A model generated the notes under the pieces. That model was not told the DNA's origin, made no database searches, and was given only the letters and a program-made list of their open reading frames with translations. Both the position numbers and the translations under genes were made by a program. DNA of 64,000 bases from Prostheceraeus crozeri (Eukaryota > Platyhelminthes > Polycladida > Euryleptidae): the NCBI GenBank assembly GCA_907163375.1, contig CAJQUW010008720.1, forward strand, positions 1-64,000, in the 5' to 3' direction. Shown here piece after piece: positions 33,994-46,044 of this stretch; the first letter of the stretch is position 1; every line of letters starts with the position of its first letter.

Positions 33994-35771
33994 AAAACAG
34001 AATTTCAAGATAATGAATTTCTTCATAACCAACAGGTAGCTATCAGGAGAATAAAACGGACATGCTGAACACACACAAATAATGATACCTTGCATACGAT
34101 ATTGAACATTGTACACAGAGCCTAGGTCGGCAGGGCAGGGATTTTCATTAATACAACTTCCATGCAAAAACAGGCACATTTCACGAATTATGACTCTACA
34201 ATATTAGGGATTCGATTCCTGATAATTAATATTGAAATAATGCGCGATTATTACTACAACAGGCACTTAAGGGCTTCCCCTTTTCAGAATTCCAGCTCGT
34301 CCCTTCAGCATCATATGCTCCGTAATCCGTAATAATATAAGGAATATTGCAAAATTCAAGCACATTTGAATAATATTCTGAAGTTGCTCATCCACTCTAC
34401 AGTTGATCGGTTTGTCCAAATTTCGCACTGATCATTGTTACAGAGCGTTCTCTGTGGTTCGTTTTTGGATACCCCTAACTTAACTCTTTGTCAAAAAAAA
34501 AAACTAGGCTGGTCATGTACGTTTACTTGAGACAACTGCTCGGACAAGAAAAATCACTCGGTTCTCTGAGCTTGAAAATTCCGATGGGGATGATCTTCGT
34601 ACGTAGGAAGTCTCAATATTAAGAGAGGTCCCAAAGTTCGGGCAACATTATTGGACCGCTAATCACACACACGCTCACGCAATCAGAGTCAATCACGCCA
34701 ACGCAAGATAGCTCAAACAGACCGACACGCACTAAATCTTTAGCGACTCGCCCACTCCAAACTCCTCCGCAGTCGGAAACATACATCTCAGCAGGGCGCT
34801 AACTCAGCGGCGCCGAACAAACGATAAATCGATATCCATAAACAAGTGGACGACTGCCAACACGCCAATGACCAAGCACTCAAGTGGACAGCGGAAATGT
34901 TATGATATTAACTGAGCCGCCCACGGACTATCCCCAGCTGACAGAAGGAGAGGCAATGAAAAATATTTACAAATAATTAGCATGAAGAAAATTGATGCCT
35001 TAAAATCAGACGAATTCAGAATAAGCAATATGTATTATCTGTTACAATCATTAAGTCCTTGGGCAATTCTAGGGTAAAAACGACACGGAGGGCAAATTTT
35101 AAAACGCATTATTTTCTCTCAGTGACTTGTGTTTTCTTGAAAGGATATCCGAAGCCATTAGGAATCGCTTAGACACACTTCTACTAATAAATTCAATTTT
35201 GGAATATCTTGCTATTTTTAAGATATTTAAAATACAATCCCTTTGAATTTTTGAAACAATGTATGCAGTGTTAGAAATGGAATTCCAAGCAGTCTATACT
35301 AGTTATATTATTATTGATACTCGTTTGTCGAAGCTCCAACAATATTTTTTGTCAAGGACATAATTTCTTCCGATTTTTTAAAACGAGTTTGAATCTTAGT
35401 ATAAATGTTCGTTCGTGACCAGATATCTACTATTTTTCTATCTTCTACTGGATCAATTTTATCTAGCGCAAATTTATGTATATGTAAATGATGCCCTAGG
35501 CTACCGTGACCTTCGACTGAAATTTGATTATGAGGGGTTAATATTTACGACCGTCGGAAGAAAAGAGATGAGTGTTCGTTCGTGACTGTGGTATTATTTT
35601 CGTTCGCGACATGACCACAACTTCACAATTATCCCATTCCGCAAACTTGAACTAGGAATAAGCTATGAAAACACCTTTCAGGTAACAAAGATGACAATAT
35701 ATCAATTCAGGAGAGCTTAAAAAATATTGAATAGGCCTATATGCAACAGGAAAATATAAAATGTTTCATGG
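33994..35771. other. PCF11 intron sequence with gttcgttcgtgac words
   Basis: No gene seen. From 35407 the word gttcgttcgtgac begins to recur (35407, 35574; a variant at 35601) and continues beyond the nested coding fragment. Confidence 0.5.
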
Positions 35772-37106
35772 TCACTTCGGAGGAGATGAAAAAATATACC
35801 GATCACGACTGTCTATTGTGTAATCTACTTCCACTGGTCGAATGTCAGATTTCTGTACCAATGCAACATCACTTGTGTCAGAAATCATGCAGATTAATTG
35901 CGAGTATTCCTTGAGAAACTGCACCTCATAATCATTATCAGCTAGAGATTGGATGATTCCGATGAAGTTCTTAGTGGTGCCACGACTTGTGCTGACATCA
36001 GCGATGACCATATCACCGACACGAACCTCGTTGATAATGGATGGAGGATCACAATCTGCGTAGACGATTGAGAATGGCCGTCGAACTAGTTGCTGATTGT
36101 TTTTGGCTATCCACTGATGATCCGTCTGAACACCAGTCATCTTTGGCGCGTTCTCAATGATATTCTGTAACTGGTGATAAGTACAATCAATGTCACCGGA
36201 CGACACGACGTGCCTACAATTTTAATGTTGCACTCGTTGAGGCAGGTAACGAACTCCCATTCCGTTAATCAGTCATGTCATGGGAAGCCCAAGGCTACTA
36301 AAAAAGCTTTACATTTGATGTGTGTTTCTCAACCTAAGACGTACATCTGTCTCCATATCGATTAAATCAGTCCTGAAATATCATGGGAATCCCTGGACTG
36401 CTAAAAATAGAATTACTCGTGAGTCAAGAGAATTTCTTGGAAACTTTGAGAATAACTTACAAGCAACTAGGACATTGAAGTGCGTCAAAATTGTACCTAG
36501 CGATGAGTCGTGTCTTTGTAAATTTGTACCAGTATGACTAACTTTCGTGAATGAATTTGTATGCCAAAAAAAAACGACGAATGCCAATAGATATTCGATG
36601 CCCGACACGAAGCAAATGTTCCGAAATGATTTATTATCTTAATCTTTATACAAAGGAATGCATGGAGCGCGTTTGTGACTGATTTCTTTTTCGAATATGT
36701 TTTCTGATGAAGTTGGACAAAATGTTCGTTTGTGACCGCACTTCTCGAAACTTATGAACTGCTAGTAATCAAACGCTTCTAGATTTCTTTTCAGCATTTA
36801 AGTTGATCAAATAGCATACTAGTCTATTCAATCAGAGCAAATTTCGTGATGAAGAATCCAGAGCTTTGGAGGTTATTAACGTCTACATTTTTTTCGAAAA
36901 AGTCGTGTCGTTCTGTGTTCGTTCGTGACCACTCAAACTATTGTATTTTAAACCATCAAATACACATTTTTTCATCGGTTTGGCTAGTGTTTCATAAACA
37001 GTGAATATTGCAGCCAATTCAAATAAAGTATGATTATCACCCGTTCAATAGGTTAGGAATGACAATCAGAAATGTAACAAAAAATCCTGCAAAGTTCGTT
37101 CGTGAC
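35407..37106. repeat. Dispersed gttcgttcgtgac motif, five copies plus variants
   Basis: GTTCGTTCGTGAC occurs at 35407, 35574, 36917 and 37094, with one-base variant GTTCGTTTGTGAC at 36724 and weaker versions near 35600 (ttcgttcgcgac) and 36670 (gcgtttgtgac). All are on the plus strand and spaced irregularly. Flanking sequence is not alike, so this is not a simple tandem repeat. Function unknown. Confidence 0.7.
35772..36213 (-). pseudogene. Nested coding fragment, 3' exon, family uncertain
   Basis: Open frame of about 147 residues on the minus strand, with an acceptor (TTGTAG) directly above 36213 and a stop at 35772. It reads VSSGDIDCTYHQLQ, then NEVRVGDMVIADVSTSRG, FIGIIQSLADNDYEVQFLKE and a final acidic/basic stretch ending IFSSPPK. 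The 'VGD-V-A...F-G-I...YEV-FL' layout looks like the small beta-barrel tail found at the C-terminus of several animal DDE-transposon proteins; this is recalled similarity, not a search. It lies in a PCF11 intron in the same direction as the gene. It does not fit the PCF11 frame, so it belongs to another, probably transposon-derived, unit. Confidence 0.5.
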
Positions 37107-37227
37107 TGCGTGGAATTGCCCCCTTATGTCCGAGGCACTTCGATGTCCGAATTCCCGATTTTTCTCGAATTTCGAAGAAATTCACTTCTTAATGCTACCA
37201 ACGAATAGATGATAATGATATAATTAC

Positions 37228-37372
37228 CAGACAAGGTTGCCACTTTTTCACGTGTTTGGAATACGGTGCCGCTTCTTCTTTATCTGCGACCTTGAGGTAT
37301 TCAATCAAATTTTCTATTTGCAAAACTGAAATATCAATCTCACCCTGATCATCCGAGGCGATCACCTGAATT
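37228..37372 (-). pseudogene. Nested coding fragment, upstream exon
   Basis: Acceptor GGTTGCAG above 37372 and donor TGGTAATT below 37228 enclose 145 open bases. They encode IQVIASDDQGEIDISVLQIE and then LIEYLKVADKEEAAPYSKHVKKW. It ends in phase 0, while the exon at 36213 needs two carried bases, so a direct join breaks the frame. Either a small exon is missed or the gene is damaged. The protein is not recognised. Confidence 0.45.
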
Positions 37373-37399
37373 CTGCAACCTTTTCCGGTCAGTCTTCTA

Positions 37400-39445
37400 T
37401 GATTTTAATTCTAATAAAATCCATCAATGGAAGCTTACTATCCGTGAGCTGTATGCGAGCGCTAGGATACTATAGCGACGACCTGTCCTTCGACGCAATT
37501 TCAAGTTTTCAGATGTAATTGAGACAGATCTATGGCTTCCGACAGCACACGGTGAGACGTAAGGGCTCTCTTTCGAAAAATATGTACCCACGTATTTTTC
37601 CTCATTTGATGTGGACTGCTTTCTCAATGTTATCAACGAAGAAAAAAGGTACAACTATCCAATTTTATCGCTAGCTCAAGATGAGCTTCATTTTGGTACT
37701 AAATTCTAAATTTAAGAAAGTTCGTCGATTTTGACTGAGATTTGTGCAATGCATGCTGCTTTCAAGTTGTGATCCCTGGTAGAGTTGAATGTGTCAAAAA
37801 AACTACCCAAACTAATAAAAAAAGTGCACAAGCTTCTCTCTAGCGCTGTCAGAAAATTATAGTTGATTGTAATTCACATTTACTATTTCATCATTTTTTT
37901 CAAAAGCTGCAAGAGATTTGAGCCGTTTAAATATCCTCTAAGATCTGAGTTCATAAATGATGGGATTGAAAATAATTAAAACTAATGGGTGGATTTTTTT
38001 CCAACACGGTCATCTAAAGTCGGTAACTCTCAAAGTACAGAAGAGTTAGGCGAAAATGCTAAATTAGTTCCGCCGGTTTCATTCCCAGAATAAGCAGCTG
38101 CAACAAATTGAGCAAATCTGAGGTGTACATGTATCACGCACATTTTTTCTAAACGCCGATCTTTAGGGATTGACAAAAGCGGGTTTTGTCTACGTTACTC
38201 TTGCTAGGAGAAAGCAATGCCATCATCAATTGCTCAATTCAATCATGTTTAGGTATATTGTGAATAGCGCGTCAGTGCTGCTTAGGCTTCTTATGTCCAT
38301 TATCTTACCATACATTTATTATGAATTATAATGCATGTATATCCAATTTCAAACATGTAAAAATTTTGCGGTTTTTACGGTCATTGAGTAGAATTTGCGG
38401 TTTCAGATTTTTCAGACGAAAATTTGAAATTTGCGATTACAAATCGAATATGTCTTTACGATTACCTGGGAAACCTGATAATTTGTCTCAATACTTGCAA
38501 ATCGGCAATAATGTGCATTATGCAGCAATGATCACTGTGAAGTATATTATCACTGCCTTTAAATATGAATTGGCTGTTAGCTACCGATGATCGAGTTGTA
38601 TGAGTATATTGCCTTTGCTGCAAAAAATGGTAAATCAAAAGGAACAAGATCTGACAGCAGTTCTTTTTTTAGCTTATTGGAAGTAATCATAAAGAACATT
38701 GATTAGATTGCTATTTTTTAACAGCACCTTCGATTTAAATTAAATATGAATACGACATGATGGTACATCTAAAACAGAACACGCAAACAAGAAGAAAGTC
38801 CCTTGCATTCTTAGAACAGTGACAAACGTCAAGCATTGATTCAATTTGCACCGACCTACCTTTCTGAGAAATAAACATCTACAAATTTTTACAGTTCTGT
38901 GTGTTTAACCCGAGTTCGGCGTTTCCGACCCGACCAGACTTCAAAACTGCTCTAACCCGAACTTGACCTTTAGGGTTAATGTAGGATCCCTCATCTTTAG
39001 TCCTAACCTCTCGCGTAATGACATGCTGAAACTCATCTCTGATAATACGAGGCTTGAGATGCTATCTTGATCTCTTCATTATCGTCTTTAACGGTATGAA
39101 CATAGTCTCGTCCAAGGATGTTTTTTCAGTGCTTCCCCATTACTCTTTCACAATACGTCACAACCAAAGATGCTTCGTGCTCCACCTAGGCTTCTTATGT
39201 GCCAATTTTTCTTTCACACGAGTGATTCCTTTTCGGAATGCCCTTCTACTTGACTGTTGAAGTTGAAACAGTTCCTGTTTTCAAAAAAGCGACTGGATTT
39301 GTTACTTTAGAATGAATTTCACTGATTTAGTCGAAGTTCACTTGCTTCATATTCTATCTTTGTAACTCCACTTGAGCTTTTTCAATAAATATATGGGATA
39401 TAAATAACATGAAGAGGGTAAATATTACATTAATTGAAAACTTAC
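37400..39445. other. PCF11 intron sequence, nothing distinct
   Basis: AT-rich intron part without supported coding or repeat boundaries. Confidence 0.45.
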
Positions 39446-39580
39446 CACTCCTTTCCAAGCGTCTTCAACACAAATAGGATGGTAAAACAAGCCATCTTTT
39501 TTTACTGCATTGACCAATAGCCACGCTTCTTCTTCATCCGAATATCGAATCTCAAAGCCCTCGAAGCAAACTGAGCATTG
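39446..39580 (-). CDS. PCF11: PCF11 exon with second zinc finger
   Basis: Acceptor with a T-rich tract and TAG at 39581; donor GGTAAGT below 39446. Length 135 (45 codons), phase 0 at both ends. It encodes QCSVCFEGFEIRYSDEEEAW, then NAVKKDG and FYHPICVEDAW. The pattern C-x2-C, 'F-x-x-Y-x-x-EEE-x-W', 'DG-x-x-YHP-x-C-x-ED' is the second zinc finger of PCF11, after the CLP1-binding segment. All four metal ligands (two Cys, then His and Cys) are present. Confidence 0.93.
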
Positions 39581-40084
39581 CTAAAAAAAATGACGCATTA
39601 ATGTACAGCGATTTGATGGGTGATTTCTCGGACAGAAAATGCATTAAACAGCATCCTGTAGGCAAAGTTCACAAACCATTCGCTAATATAATGGGGTTGA
39701 TGCTATTTCGGCAAGAGAGGACCCCAACATTTCAGTTACAACATATTTACAGAATCATTTCAGGACAGTTTTAGAAATTTCAGGACGAGTGAGAGGCCTG
39801 CTATTGGGAGCCTACGCTGTCTTATCACGTGTATGGCTATGAGTGTATCAGCATTAACGTCTAAAATCAGAAGGCACGGTCTGCCAACAGCGTCGAAATA
39901 CAGTGCCTAAGTGGCCTTAGAAACTTCCAAGTGTACCAGGGTTACCAGATCCCAACAATGAAGCAACACCTGAAAAAGCTGCTCTCTGTGTCGCTGCAAA
40001 TGCTGCAATCTTGGAAGTAGCGGAAATAGCTTCACCTGAGTGTACACTGAGTACGGGGCAGAAGAGGAAGCGGGGACAGCATGG

Positions 40085-41268
40085 CACCTACACACCCGAA
40101 GACCGCCTAAAAATGGGTAAGTACATGCTGAACATGTGCTAGCAGAGCAGCCAGGCACTTCTCTACTTCGTACAAGAAGATCAATGAGTCCACCATACGC
40201 ACCATGATCAAAGAACAGAAACAGCTGGCGACTACTAGTAATTGTGATGAAGAACATTCCTCTATTCCCGCACCTAAGCGTGGCCGACCCTTGATCTTGG
40301 GAGAAAATCTGGATAACAATGTCACAGGTTACCTTATCGCAATCCGTGACTCAGGTGGTGTGGTGAACATAACAATCATTATTGCCACTGCCAAGGGCAT
40401 AATCAAGCATTTGAATGAGGGTCTCCGCAGCGAACGTGGTGGTCATATTAGCCAACAAAAACTTGGGCGAAGTCGATAATGAAAAGAATGCGGTGGACAA
40501 AGAGAAAGGGCACCAAGGAAGGTCGAGATGTCATTGAACCTGACAAATTCATTGGTCTCAAGGAAAAGTACTTGAACTCTATCTCAAATTTGGTGACAGA
40601 GCACAACATTCCACCTTCACTCATCGTCAACTTCGACCAGACCGGTGTGAACATCGTCTCTACATCCAACAGGATGCAGCTAGGTACCTGTGGCAGGTAT
40701 TGCTGCCAAAGTCATCTTCTTCCACCTCAAGTTGTGTACCAGGGTAGAACCAGTCGCTGTCATCCAACCTTCAACTTCCCAGCTGATTGGAATATCACCC
40801 ATACGCCGAATCCTTGGCGCAATGAAGAAACCACCATCGAATTTATTGAAAAGATCCTGAAGCCTTACTTCGAGGAGCAGAGGATGGAGCTCAAACTGGA
40901 CCGTTCTCACTAGCTATAGTCATCTTGGATGTTTTTGCTACGCATCGTGCGGAAAAAGTGCAGAAGCTGTTCCAGGATAATAACATCGTGACTGTGTACG
41001 TACTAGCGGCACGGGTGAGCTGCAACCTCTGGATGTGTCCGAAAACGGCGCATTCCAGGGTCACCTGAGAAAGCTCTTTAGCACCTGATATGCCGATCAG
41101 GTACTGGAGCAGGAAAAAGAGCACAAGTTATGCATGATTGATATGAAGATCGCATACCTGAAACCAAAACATGCCAATTGGATCGTGAGGGCATAGCATG
41201 AGCTGAAGGCGCAGCCAGAAGTTATTCAAACCGGCTGGAGAAGGACGGGCATCTCCAATGTGATCTAG
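40085..41268 (+). pseudogene. Pogo/CENP-B-like DDE transposase remnant
   Basis: Reads in several frames as one transposase. GTYTPEDRLKMGKY opens it, then (40204-40479) PAPKRGRPLILGENLD and GHISQQKLGRS. Then (40479-40910) MKWTKRKGT-like start MRWTKRKGTKEGRD, IPPSLIVNFDQTGVN (first Asp), LPPQVVYQGRTSRCHP, FPADWNITHTPNPW and EETTIEFIEKILKPY. Then VILDVFATHRAE (second Asp), GELQPLDVS (third Asp region) and HANWIVRA, GWRRTGISNVI with a stop at 41268. This is the DDE superfamily endonuclease layout of pogo/Tigger/CENP-B proteins, in the lineage with a 'KRGRP' linker. Stops and frame changes near 40168, 40478, 40912, 41090 and 41197 show it is dead. The N-terminal DNA-binding part is short or lost. 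Confidence 0.85.
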
Positions 41269-41386
41269 CAATGAGACTTGATATCTGAGCATTTTTCTTT
41301 ACGATATATACTGGTAAGCTACAAGGTTTTTGTTATCTACATGCAGACAGGCCCTATTGGTTTTGTTTTCTGAGATATCCATTATA

Positions 41387-43042
41387 CAGTCCGTTTCATA
41401 AAAAGTAGATCATCCTAAAATTTGACTAAATAAATCATAAGTATGATACAGAAAGCATTTTTCATGTTATTTCATGTCCCTAATATATCTAAATGTCCTT
41501 ATATAATCTGATAAGCTATGATACAGTAACGGTTCTTAAGCAGCTAAAATTTTGTGGCTCTACCCTTATTGTCTATGACATTACCAATTCGTCTAGGCAT
41601 TGATTCGATGATATCGTTCATTTTTGACTGATCTAACTTTCTCCACTCTCTTTTTAACAGTGACGTAAGTTGTGATACGCCATCTGTAGGCAGCAGTGAA
41701 CGACGAACGTTACGTTTTAGAATACTCCATACATTTTCTATGATATTCAGATCAGGAGAACGAGCTGGCCAAGATAATGTCCTAAGCCCTAATTGAGACT
41801 TGCATAAGTTGACTCTACTACTCCTGTGACACGTAGCATTATCATCCATAAATAACCAAGTCGATGGATCACCAAGTTGATCTGTCATTTGGCCAATGTT
41901 CATTTGTAAAACATTCACATAGCGTTCAGAATTCATGGTTCCTTGCTGTATGTGAAGTTTAGAGCGGCCATTGGTCCATATGCCAGCCCAAATCAGTAGA
42001 GTCGCACCACCTTGTACCCGGGGACGATGTAAATGTCTCGGAATTTCCTGATCAGATTTTATCTATAATCTCAATCGACCATTACTATGCTTCAGACGGA
42101 CTGATGCCTCATCAGACCAGACAACCCGATCCCATTGATTTCGCCAGTGACAATGACTCATTGCCCATCTGAGACGTCTTTTTGTATGCTGATCTGATAA
42201 TTCGATCTGAGAGGGCCTCTTACAGCTCTTGAAATTCGACTCAATAAGTCTTCTACGAATAGTGGACTTAGAAATAGACGAGTCTAGTGCAGCCATCTCA
42301 GTTAACGAGAGACTTGGATCAACTTTAACAAATCTCAAAATTAGGCGGTCTCTACGTTTGGATGTTTTGCGTGGACGGCCAGAGCCCTCTTTACGACAGA
42401 GTCGAAAATCATCATTATGCCATCGATGCACATTTGTGTAAGGGACATTTAGTCACTTGCTTGTAGCTCGCACAGAAAACCCAAGTTCTAGCAAGGCTGA
42501 CACTTTGCCTTTTGTGAATGCGATCTCGTTATTGTTCATTTGTGCTTTGTATTGTTTTCAACCGACAAGAGATAGATTTCTAGCTGAAAGCAATCAGGAG
42601 TGCTGCCAACACCACCGCAACGAAGTCAGGAAGCTATGGAACATGAAGTCCAGTTAATCACATGTAGCAGTTACATTATTGTTGATGAATAATGGTGCTA
42701 TACTGGCTCTGATTGACCGATTTTCTTTATTTTTGTTTTGCTTGATAGCTTTTGGCTTGTAGAACAACATATTACATAACAAAGGAAACAAATGTAATTT
42801 TGCATGAGTGAGGTATGATTTTGTGTAACATTGCTAAATGAAGATCAAATTATCTACTACTTTTTTATCTATAACAGGAAAACAACTCAATATTCATGCT
42901 TGAAATTTCCAACAATGATATTAGTAAGCACAACTGACATATCTTCTAAATTTCAGAGAAATTCGTTCAAGTTTGGCGGAGTTAGACAAAGTTGAAGTTA
43001 AGGCAATGTTTAAGGGTGATCCATTTTTTATGAAACAATCTG
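41387..43042 (-). mobile_element. Tc1-type element with TA target duplication
   Basis: Left end CAGTCCGTTTCATAAAAA at 41387 after TA (41385-41386). The right end reads CAGATTGTTTCATAAAAA on the reverse strand and is followed by TA (43043-43044). The inverted termini continue with related (g/t)gatca words. The length is 1656 bases, normal for Tc1/mariner. The transposase inside runs on the minus strand. The element lies about 120 bases beyond the pogo-like remnant, within a PCF11 intron. Confidence 0.9.
41544..42539 (-). pseudogene. Tc1-family DD34E transposase with two in-frame stops
   Basis: From ATG at 42539-42537 the frame reads MNNNEIAFTKGKVSALLE through to NKGRATKF, about 331 codons, with no frameshift but two stop codons: TGA at 42455-42453 (after SVRATSK) and TAG at 42065-42063 (after NGRLRL). 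The N-terminal part has paired helix-turn-helix motifs with the GSGRPRKT linker between. The catalytic triad is VVWSDEAS, LFMDDNATCH and SPDLNIIENVW, with 34 residues between the second Asp and the Glu, the DD34E signature of Tc1. Nonsense mutations make it a recently inactivated copy. Confidence 0.92.
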
Positions 43043-43044
43043 TA

Positions 43045-44740
43045 CATGATATTGTTTCCTAATAGTTTTCTGTTTTAAAATCACGGTCCTATACGCAAAA
43101 TGGTTAAATTAAGAAATACAGATTTCGCGAACTGGATGAAATTTGTGAAAATTTCCCGCTTTACAGCATTTAGCATGCCGGAGATCGAGAGAAATATTGC
43201 ATGATATCCCACTGTTATATCAATGTGGTTATCGGGAGTTGTTTTCTTTATGACATCTGCGTTGCTTCTTTTAAAGAATGTGATGCAAGCACCAGGTTGA
43301 GTGACATTTATTAAGTGTCAATCTGAATGTTTATGTCTTATGATTTAATTATCTTAATATAGCTGTTCGAGGACAGAAGTCTCTTCGATTTATGTCTCAG
43401 ATTCTTCAACTTTCCTCCTTGAGGCTCTACATCTGCTCGAGAACAATGTATTTTTTCCATGCTTTCTTTTGATGATCGAGTGGTAGGCCTCTTTCTATGT
43501 CAAAAGTGAAACAGAAATAAATGTTGCCTAGCTGTCAAATGTATTTATATCTCGCCATGTTTGAGATATCACATGGGATATTGAGATCTTCATAGATGAG
43601 TTAGGAATTGGTTTGACAAGAAAATGTGGAAGACATGATATGAAATTTAATGCCATTCCATCCCTGTTTTTATCGTTTCGTAAATAACGACGACGTTTAC
43701 ACAAGGGGAGTTATATAAATTAGGGCCTACCGTCTTTCCTCATATTTAGACACAGTCTTAATTCGAAACTTTCATGTAAAGACCATGTCATATTTGAGGA
43801 AGATGTCCTAATAACAGTGCAGATGGAGATGCCTTGAAAGATTTCATCAATGTTGTGATGTCTAAATAGATGAAGATAACTTTGATAGAGAAAATACGGT
43901 AGGGGCCGTCAAAAAAGTGTTTGTTTTCATGATTCTTGACATACCTACATGTAGCTTCGCAATATTTTCATACTGTGATACAGAATGTAATGTGCTATAA
44001 GATGCAATAAATAGTTTGAGTTACATAAACTGAAAGAACTAAATGATCGTTTATCCTCACATTATCAATTTCTTGAGGTCCCACCTCGTGAGCAACTACC
44101 TCTGAAAATTGCATATCTTCATGAGCAAAAGTCACACACTATAATGTAGTATTTTCTTCATGCCTTCCTTTGCACATCATGTGGTAGTGCATTTTCTTGT
44201 CTTAAAAATGAAACAGAAAGATATGTCCCGTTTGGTTTGGATGGCTTTGATATGAATAGTGAAATTTGGAACTCTTCACTTAGCTTGGTCATTGACTTTT
44301 ATTCGACAGAGCGGCGAAAACTTTTTTCTTTGTCAATCAAAGCTTTGTACTCCTCTGCACTTTTCGTAGATCCAAAAATATGTAGCGGTTGGCTTTGTGT
44401 CGGGTACACAGGATGTTCAAAGTTCACCATCAAAATTTTCAAGATGATGTAAATGCAGAAAGGAATCTGAGTCTTTCGCTGAATAATGCTTCTCAGTTTC
44501 ATAACGAGATAAGTCCCTTTGACGACACTGTGCCTCAAATAGCTCATTTGGCTCGATCATAACTTGGAGAACATCACGTGAGTCTTCAATCAAACATCTA
44601 AACAGCTACCTGAGCACCGAGACACTTACTTAATTCTCGCTTATTGTTGATATGATATTGAATGCTATAACGAAAACTGGAAAAATACTTCAGGTACCCG
44701 ATACAACCGGATAAAAATATATCATATGAAAAAACAACTT
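43045..44740. other. PCF11 intron sequence; possible diverged duplication
   Basis: No gene. The text near 43420-43520 and 44080-44220 shares words in the same order (ctcgag or gtgagcaa, then tttcttcatgc or ttccatgc, gtggtag and a-tgaaacagaaa), suggesting an old direct duplication about 700 bases apart. Weak. Confidence 0.4.
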
Positions 44741-45460
44741 ATCTGCAGCAGGGATTGTCTAAAATTAATTGATTTTAATTAATTAAATGGTTAGAATAAA
44801 CAATTTCAGTAAATTGATTGATAATTTTTCCAATTCCAATTAATCAATTGCTGCATTTTCCTATTCCAATCAATTATTGTTATCTGTCAGTAGCCTTACC
44901 TAGATTGCTTACCTAATTTCGCCTCTGTAGTCTTCTGCTCCTCACAATTCACAATTACAGCAAGCATTTTAGCCTTTCATTGCAGGTTGGTAAGCAGCAA
45001 CAACGTTACGATTCATAAGTAGCCACAAATTCATGTTTGTCTCAACCAGAGTACAACACAAAGCCCTAAATTGTAGGCGAAATTTCTCCACTCAATCGTC
45101 AATGGTGAAAACAATGGAGAATCACGAACGCCTGCGTGAACTACATGTATGTGCCGAAGGCATCTCTGCGTCTGTGCGAGAGAATTCTAAGTAATTATCC
45201 GCATGTCTGATTGGTCTGACTAATCGCAGTAGGCCTTATTAAAACACAAAAAATGGTTGGCATGGTCGTTATCTTAGCGATGTAGCCTACTTTCATGTCC
45301 AGGAAATTTCTAAGACCATAGTTTGTTTATTGCTCTGCAACGTGTGTACAGTTAAACAAATCTTGGATCAAGTGAAGGAATAGTTAATGCTATTAAGTTA
45401 CAGAAAATGCTCCAATTTTGGATTCCAATTCCAATTAAATTGACAATCCCTGATCTGCAG
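44741..45460. mobile_element. hAT-type non-autonomous element, 704 bp, 8-bp TSD
   Basis: CAGGGATTGTC begins at 44749 and its reverse complement GACAATCCCTG ends at 45452. Identical 8-base copies ATCTGCAG flank the element (44741-44748 and 45453-45460). Inside each end lies AT-rich aattaatt/ttccaatt sequence. CAGGG-type ends with 8-bp duplications are typical of hAT elements. No transposase is encoded. Confidence 0.9.
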
Positions 45461-45689
45461 AATCTCTGCTGCTGTTCCTTATCGTTGGGGGATACATCGA
45501 TGCCTAACTACAGTACTCAGTAACATATTTCTTCCGCGAAATATTTTCAAAGCTTTTTTAAAACTCAGAAATTGAGAGTCAGATGCTCTTGTCGTCGTGC
45601 TGCTGTCGCTATGTCTCCAAATAGAAAATGAAAAAGACATCTCCGATAAACGATCATTTCCAAAACCCCCTCTGATCAATAGTCACGAT

Positions 45690-45925
45690 GTGGTCTATGA
45701 ATTTCAATGTCATTTGCGCGAGGCAAGTTGCATCGGATATCTAGAGAATGACAATAAATAGTCAATAAAAGACACCAACACCCTTGATTCCGCGAACGCA
45801 CTCGCCTCACCCAGGAATCGAACCGAAGTCCGAGGTGGTGACGAGCTCGCACTTTCTTCACTAGGCAAAGCTGACGACACAAAAAGAATACGACTTAGTG
45901 CAGTTGTTATCTCCAAGTGGTATCG
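45690..45925 (-). repeat. tRNA-derived SINE, minus copy
   Basis: The minus strand reads cttggagataac, then a tRNA-like core (45801-45875) with A box GCCTAGTGAAG-like and B box GGTTCGATTCC, followed by gagtgcgttcgcg, aatcaagggtgt and tcttttattg. It matches the plus-strand copy at 46045-46240 almost base for base in the core. The tRNA fold is imperfect, consistent with a SINE head that carries an internal pol III promoter. Confidence 0.8.
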
Positions 45926-46044
45926 ACAGCTCATTATGCTACTATTATTGAAAGAATGCTACCAGCATTAATGTTGCAGAGACAGCATATCAGAATGTCA
46001 TACGACTGCGTCACACAGTAGATTGACAACAAAGGTATGTCGTA

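Noticed and set aside
35772-37372. Extra exons of PCF11
   Set aside because: Including them breaks the phase-0 join between the exons at 39446 and 33991, and the sequence does not resemble PCF11.
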